From a virus: a stretch of DNA of 64,000 nt. The notes below the pieces were generated by a model that was given only the letters and a program-made list of their open reading frames with translations, had not been told where the DNA came from and ran no database searches. The position numbers were made by a program, and so were the translations under genes. The first letter of the stretch is position 1, and each line of letters starts with the position of its first letter. Of this stretch, positions 60,760-64,000 are shown in pieces. Where the stretch lies: positions 1-64,000 of IMG/VR virus record IMGVR_UViG_3300020548_000011; one strand, written 5' to 3'.

Positions 60760-61473
60760 ATGTCACGTAAGAATAGAAGAAATAGCAAGCAGCAAAATCA
60801 GCAAAACTTTGAGGAGCATAACCACTTTCAATTGCGTCACATTAAACCACTAACAGTAAACCAACAGAGAGTGTGGGACGCATATTCGAATGGCTCCAAT
60901 CTTATGCTGCATGGCTATGCCGGTACCGGTAAAACCTTTCTATCATCATATCTAGCACTAAAGGAGGTGTTATCAGACGACATATATAAGAGGGTCGTTA
61001 TCATCCGCTCCGTAGTTCCAACCAGAGACATGGGCTTTCTACCAGGAACCGATAAACAAAAAGCGGAAGTTTACGAACAACCCTACCAAGAAATTTGTGA
61101 CGATTTATTTGGTCGTGGAGATGGATGGCGTATATTGAAACTAAAGAGAATGGTAGAGTTTACCACTACATCATTTCTTCGTGGCACTACATTCAATGAT
61201 TCCATTATCATTGTTGACGAGTGTAACAACATGACCTTCCAAGAGGTCGATACAGTTATGACACGTATTGGTAATAACTCTAAGATTATCTTTTGTGGTG
61301 ACTATCGCCAGACCGATCTACATAAACCACATGATAGAACTGGCATCAAAGAACTGATGGCTATTACTCGCCGTATGTCATCATTTGAGCATGTCGAATT
61401 TGGTATTGAGGACATCGTTCGCTCCGGTGTCGTCAAAGAATACATCATTCAGAAAACTGAAATGGGACTATGA
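60760..61473 (+). CDS. phoH: PhoH-like P-loop ATPase
   Basis: 237 residues from ATG 60760 (AAGG 8 nt upstream). GTG 60730, and a CTG at 60652 with AAGGAG at the right distance, are in-frame alternatives that would add 10 or 36 residues. Walker A MLHGYAGTGKTFLSSY near 53, RSVVPTRDMGFLPG near 95, Walker B DSIIIVDECNNMTF near 162, FCGDYRQTDL near 192. Phosphate-starvation-type NTPase associated with RNA metabolism, common in marine T4-type phages. Confidence 0.93.
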   Translation: MSRKNRRNSKQQNQQNFEEHNHFQLRHIKPLTVNQQRVWDAYSNGSNLMLHGYAGTGKTFLSSYLALKEVLSDDIYKRVVIIRSVVPTRDMGFLPGTDKQKAEVYEQPYQEICDDLFGRGDGWRILKLKRMVEFTTTSFLRGTTFNDSIIIVDECNNMTFQEVDTVMTRIGNNSKIIFCGDYRQTDLHKPHDRTGIKELMAITRRMSSFEHVEFGIEDIVRSGVVKEYIIQKTEMGL

Positions 61474-61487
61474 TAGTTTACATGTTA

Positions 61488-61495
61488 TATAAATA
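61488..61495 (+). promoter_or_regulatory. T4-type late promoter TATAAATA
   Basis: Exact TATAAATA, 30 bp before the ATG at 61525. Confidence 0.85.
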
Positions 61496-61524
61496 GAAGT
61501 AAATTACAACCAGGAGTTTCTACA

Positions 61525-62097
61525 ATGTCAAATGTCACTTTCAAAATGTTTGCCGACCATATGGGCGGAACACAGGCCACCGAATACATCGGAAGACCCG
61601 GTGAAATATTCTATGATACAGATGGTCAGACACCTCTCCGACTTTCGGATGGAGAGACTCCTGGTGGTATTCCTTTTAGTATACTTTCTATCAATCAAAC
61701 TTTTGATCCTCAATTTACAGCAAATGGTGCCAACGTTCCTGGTGTAGTTGCTACAGGGTCTTATGTAAAGCAAGGTCTTATTACACACTTTAGAATTAAT
61801 ATAGATTTTGCTAATTGTAATGCCGCATCTTTCAATGTTGGTGGGCAGTATCAGGTTGTTTTGCCAGCGCCTTCTATCGCAACAATAACGGCTAGAGCCG
61901 GTACATTACATCAAGCAAATGGCGACGCCAAATATCACATCGCCGGTATCACAGATATAGACATAAGTAATACAGTCATGAAACTCTACTATTCAGGTAG
62001 TACCACAGATTTGGCCTGGAAAAATACCACACCAGTTGGAGCAACATCAAACACAAGTGAGTTTGATATCTCCGGTGCTTATCAAACAATAAGTTAA
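61525..62097 (+). CDS. tail-fibre-like structural protein
   Basis: 190 residues. RPGEIFYDTDGQTPLRLSDG followed by ETPGGI is the phage fibre/collar motif (LRxSDGxTPGG). The rest is beta-rich (AATITARAGTLHQ style) with a compact head-like C-terminus. Late promoter and CAGGAG ribosome site. Exact position on the virion unknown. Confidence 0.75.
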   Translation: MSNVTFKMFADHMGGTQATEYIGRPGEIFYDTDGQTPLRLSDGETPGGIPFSILSINQTFDPQFTANGANVPGVVATGSYVKQGLITHFRINIDFANCNAASFNVGGQYQVVLPAPSIATITARAGTLHQANGDAKYHIAGITDIDISNTVMKLYYSGSTTDLAWKNTTPVGATSNTSEFDISGAYQTIS

Positions 62098-62101
62098 AAG
62101 G

Positions 62102-62130
62102 TTGACAACTATATATTTGGAGTATATAAT
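62102..62130 (+). promoter_or_regulatory. perfect-consensus sigma-70 promoter
   Basis: TTGACA (62102-62107), 17 bp, TATAAT (62125-62130). Expected start about 62137. The only exact match to both hexamers seen in the window. Confidence 0.9.
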
Positions 62131-62170
62131 GTATAAATTAAATGAGGAACATTTTGATGTTGGTTGCTAA
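62129..62170 (+). CDS. 13-codon leader peptide
   Basis: MYKLNEEHFDVGC with GGAG 6 nt upstream, its stop overlapping the nuclease ATG (TAATG). Only read-through transcripts from upstream would carry it, as the strong promoter starts inside it. Confidence 0.4.
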   Translation: MYKLNEEHFDVGC

Positions 62171-62844
62171 TGAAAACTTTTACACATATAAACAATGACC
62201 CAGTGTTGGTGAATCTGAAAAGAGAAGAACAAAATGGAAAACGATATTATATATCTCCTTCGGGCAGGCCTCTTCCATCGGTTACCACCTTTCTCTCTCA
62301 CTTCAAAGGAGACTCCATCCAAAAGTGGAGGAAGAAAGTTGGCGAAGAAGAAGCGAACAAAATATCAGGACGAGCAAGCCGAAGAGGTACAAAATTTCAT
62401 TCTCTTATGGAATCTTATATCAACAATCAGGAAGGGTTCCTCAACGAAGATGTAATGCCTGATATGCGGCATGCCTTCAATCAGTTTGTTCCTATACTCA
62501 ATAGACTTGATAATGTTCACTATCTAGAAACTATGCTATACTCTGAAACTCTTGGTCTCGCTGGTCAAGTAGACTGTATTGCCGAGTTTGATGGTGTTCC
62601 TTCTATTGTTGATTTCAAAACTTCCTTGAGACCTAAGAGAGAAGATTGGATTCTAAGTTACTTTGAGCAATGTACCTGTTATTCTTTGATGTATGAGGAA
62701 ATGACAGGCATCAAGTGTAAGCAGATTGTGGTATTGATATCGGTTGACCACGAAGAACCGCAGGTGTTTGTGAAAGACCGTAAAGATTACTTGCCAGAAC
62801 TGGCGTATAAGATAAAAAAGTTTAGAGAGGATACAGGACTATGA
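62170..62844 (+). CDS. RecB/Cas4-like PD-(D/E)xK exonuclease
   Basis: 224 residues. SRRGTKFHSLMESY (about 60) is the upstream H-x3-E motif; GLAGQVDCIAEFDGVPSIVD plus FKTS (about 134-157) is the D...D-x-K core; EDWILSYFEQCTCYSLMYEE (about 163) the QxxxY motif. Similar to cyanophage exonucleases and MGME1. Processes DNA ends in recombination, packaging or host DNA breakdown. Own strong promoter. Confidence 0.87.
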   Translation: MKTFTHINNDPVLVNLKREEQNGKRYYISPSGRPLPSVTTFLSHFKGDSIQKWRKKVGEEEANKISGRASRRGTKFHSLMESYINNQEGFLNEDVMPDMRHAFNQFVPILNRLDNVHYLETMLYSETLGLAGQVDCIAEFDGVPSIVDFKTSLRPKREDWILSYFEQCTCYSLMYEEMTGIKCKQIVVLISVDHEEPQVFVKDRKDYLPELAYKIKKFREDTGL

Positions 62845-62993
62845 AATCTCTACATATTAGAAACGTAGCTGGTCAGTTCGATCTAAAAGGTAAAAAATAT
62901 AAACTTCTTTCCTGTAAATGTTGCGTTTTACAAAACTTCAAGGAAAGAGAAAGATATAGGGAAGCAAAGAAAGAAATGAGGGAATACAAATGA
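62841..62993 (+). CDS. hypothetical 50-aa basic Cys protein
   Basis: ATGA after the nuclease. MKSLHIRNVAGQFDLKGKKY..., LSCKCCVLQNF, basic helix. The KGK...L-C-CCV pattern recurs in short phage proteins. Three Cys may bind zinc. Confidence 0.66.
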   Translation: MKSLHIRNVAGQFDLKGKKYKLLSCKCCVLQNFKERERYREAKKEMREYK

Positions 62994-63109
62994 GAAAAGT
63001 ATATCTAGCGGTAGCATTGGTGTTTCTTAGTTTGGGTTTGTCTGGTTGCGTTTTGGCGACCGTCGGTAAGTGCGTTGTATGGGACAGTTCTAATAGACCG
63101 TGCCAGTGA
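62990..63109 (+). CDS. small lipoprotein
   Basis: 39 residues. KVYLAVALVFLSLGLSGC is a type II signal with lipobox L-S-G-C, leaving a 20-residue mature peptide with two more Cys (KCVVWDSSNRPCQ). Could be an o-spanin-like Rz1 or a superinfection-exclusion lipoprotein. ATGA with the gene before. 63110-63170 holds no clear gene. Confidence 0.75.
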   Translation: MRKVYLAVALVFLSLGLSGCVLATVGKCVVWDSSNRPCQ

Positions 63110-63170
63110 TGGACCCGGTGGTATACACGGACCAGATTTAGACGATTACGAAAACGCTGTGGAGTGATAG

Positions 63171-64000
63171 GTGAGTAAGATTATTACTCGTAAATGGATT
63201 AGACCAGATAGTGTATTTCATACAGCAAATGAAACATACACATTTGAACAACTTGCCTTATCTATCAATCACTGGAAAGAAAGACTTCTCAAAGAACGGA
63301 TAACACCAGGTCAAAAGATAGGGATAGCCATTCCATCTTATGAGTTATCATATCTGGCTATAACATTTGCCGCATTTGAGTTAGGTCTAAAGATGGTAAT
63401 ACTAACCAGACCTATGAATGAAAAGGATTGCGTCAGTGCTAAATGTCTGGCGCATTTGCCTTTGGATATGTTCATATACGGATTACCAGATGCGCCCGAA
63501 TACAACTTTGCGGTCGATTTCTTCATTCGTCATTCATGGAAGAGTATTAGACTAGAACCTAACTATGTTGCTTTCTCTGACAATGATGTTGGTGTATATG
63601 CCACACCAGATAGTGATTTGCTTTTGTGTACCAGTAGCGGCACTACGGGCAAACCTAAACTAATAAGTCAAACACATTCTTTTCTTTATGACCTATGTTC
63701 TATGAACTGGGAGCAACTCGGATTCAATCAGGATGATTCGGCGATTCATCTAGAGTCCTTCAATCATGGATCCTCTATCTGTATATTCTTCTTACCCTCA
63801 ATGCTTGTTTGTAAAGAGCATTATTTGTTTGCTAGTGTCGTCACCGATGCGGACAAAGGCTATTACTACAATGTTATGAAGTTTTGTGAGAGAAAAGGCA
63901 TAACTAAAATACTATCACCAAACGGTTTAGCAACAGACTCGTTACTTTCTACATTAGAGTCTGGTGAAATAGATGCTTCCGCTGTCACTATGATGATTCT
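63171..64000 (+). CDS. AMP-forming acyl/aryl-CoA ligase-like (ANL) enzyme, 5' part
   Basis: GTG 63171 with GGAG 6 nt upstream; open to the window end (276+ residues). FEQLALSINHWKERLLKERI then GQKIGIAIPSYELSYLAITF are the N-terminal ANL pattern. LLLCTSSGTTGKPKLISQTH (about residue 155) is the AMP-binding P-loop-like motif; DSAIHLESFNHGSSICIFF follows. Should activate a carboxylic acid with ATP as acyl-AMP, then pass it to CoA, a carrier protein or another acceptor. Very unusual cargo for a phage. C-terminal part and partner genes lie beyond the window. Confidence 0.88.
   Translation, partial: MSKIITRKWIRPDSVFHTANETYTFEQLALSINHWKERLLKERITPGQKIGIAIPSYELSYLAITFAAFELGLKMVILTRPMNEKDCVSAKCLAHLPLDMFIYGLPDAPEYNFAVDFFIRHSWKSIRLEPNYVAFSDNDVGVYATPDSDLLLCTSSGTTGKPKLISQTHSFLYDLCSMNWEQLGFNQDDSAIHLESFNHGSSICIFFLPSMLVCKEHYLFASVVTDADKGYYYNVMKFCERKGITKILSPNGLATDSLLSTLESGEIDASAVTMMI

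Noticed and set aside
63078-63167. 30-aa frame (TTG start) overlapping the lipoprotein end in another frame, as an Rz/Rz1-like nested pair
   Set aside because: No hydrophobic segment or ribosome site; too short to support.

Overview
The window is part of a large, strictly lytic, T4-type (contractile-tail superfamily) phage genome. The evidence is a T4-like replication set: family B DNA polymerase (gp43), UvsX, DnaB-type helicase (gp41), primase (gp61), RNase H/5' nuclease and ATP-dependent ligase. It is joined by phage-type nucleotide enzymes (ThyX, class II ribonucleotide reductase NrdJ, dCMP deaminase, glutaredoxin), PhoH, T4-style late promoters (TATAAATA / CTAAATA), homing endonucleases and a tRNA array. 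Almost every gene is on the + strand and start/stop overlaps (ATGA, TAATG) are the rule. The host cannot be read directly. An alphaproteobacterium (rhizobial or marine) is my inference, from a PlcP/Agt-type lipid-remodelling pair, an L,D-transpeptidase, the B12-dependent NrdJ and a His tRNA without the usual G-1:C73 pair.

Layout. 0-6.5 kb: DNA polymerase, UvsX and helicase with small conserved genes. 6.6-11.5 kb: a tRNA array with 29 recognisable tRNAs plus one class II-like candidate, covering all 20 amino acids, interleaved with tiny genes, structured non-tRNA spacers, a probable 60-nt small RNA and a PNKP-type 3'-phosphatase. 11.5-19 kb: exported and cell-wall proteins (RlpA-like, two M15-type peptidases), a SpeD-like protein, dCMP deaminase and unknowns. 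19-30 kb: late genes for virion or internal-head proteins, including a KxDG nucleotidyltransferase-like protein, an adenylyltransferase/HExxH/P-loop fusion and two proteins with repeated IDE/LDE motifs that resemble prohead-protease cut sites. 30-35 kb: primase, ThyX and NrdJ. 35-37.4 kb: L,D-transpeptidase, a small membrane protein and the PlcP-like phosphoesterase/GT4 glycosyltransferase pair. 38-46 kb: GIY-YIG genes, glutaredoxin, SprT-like protease, methyltransferase, RNase H and a possible restriction-modification pair. 46-54 kb: early-type operons of micro-genes, each behind a repeated hairpin-plus-promoter cassette, with RtcB. 54-60 kb: DUF262-HNH protein, SWIM protein, DNA ligase and micro-genes. 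60-64 kb: PhoH, tail-fibre-like protein, RecB/Cas4-like nuclease, a lipoprotein and the start of an AMP-forming acyl/aryl-CoA ligase-like gene.

Two promoter classes are visible. Sigma-70-like promoters (TTGACN, 16-17 bp, TATNNT, often with TGTGC just before the -10) serve early and replication genes. The late element (TATAAATA or CTAAATA) sits 20-60 bp before virion genes, both minus-strand homing endonucleases and the PlcP/Agt operon. At 19.03 kb a late element lies inside a hairpin that hides a Shine-Dalgarno in read-through transcripts, the logic known for some T4 late genes.

Best candidates for new biology: the phage-borne PlcP/Agt lipid-remodelling operon together with PhoH; a family of 38-110-residue proteins ending in a shared Trp-x-x-Pro motif; class I Leu tRNAs and a tRNA-Arg with no D-arm; the repeated hairpin/promoter cassette; the repeat-bearing putative internal-head proteins; and the three-domain NMNAT-like fusion.
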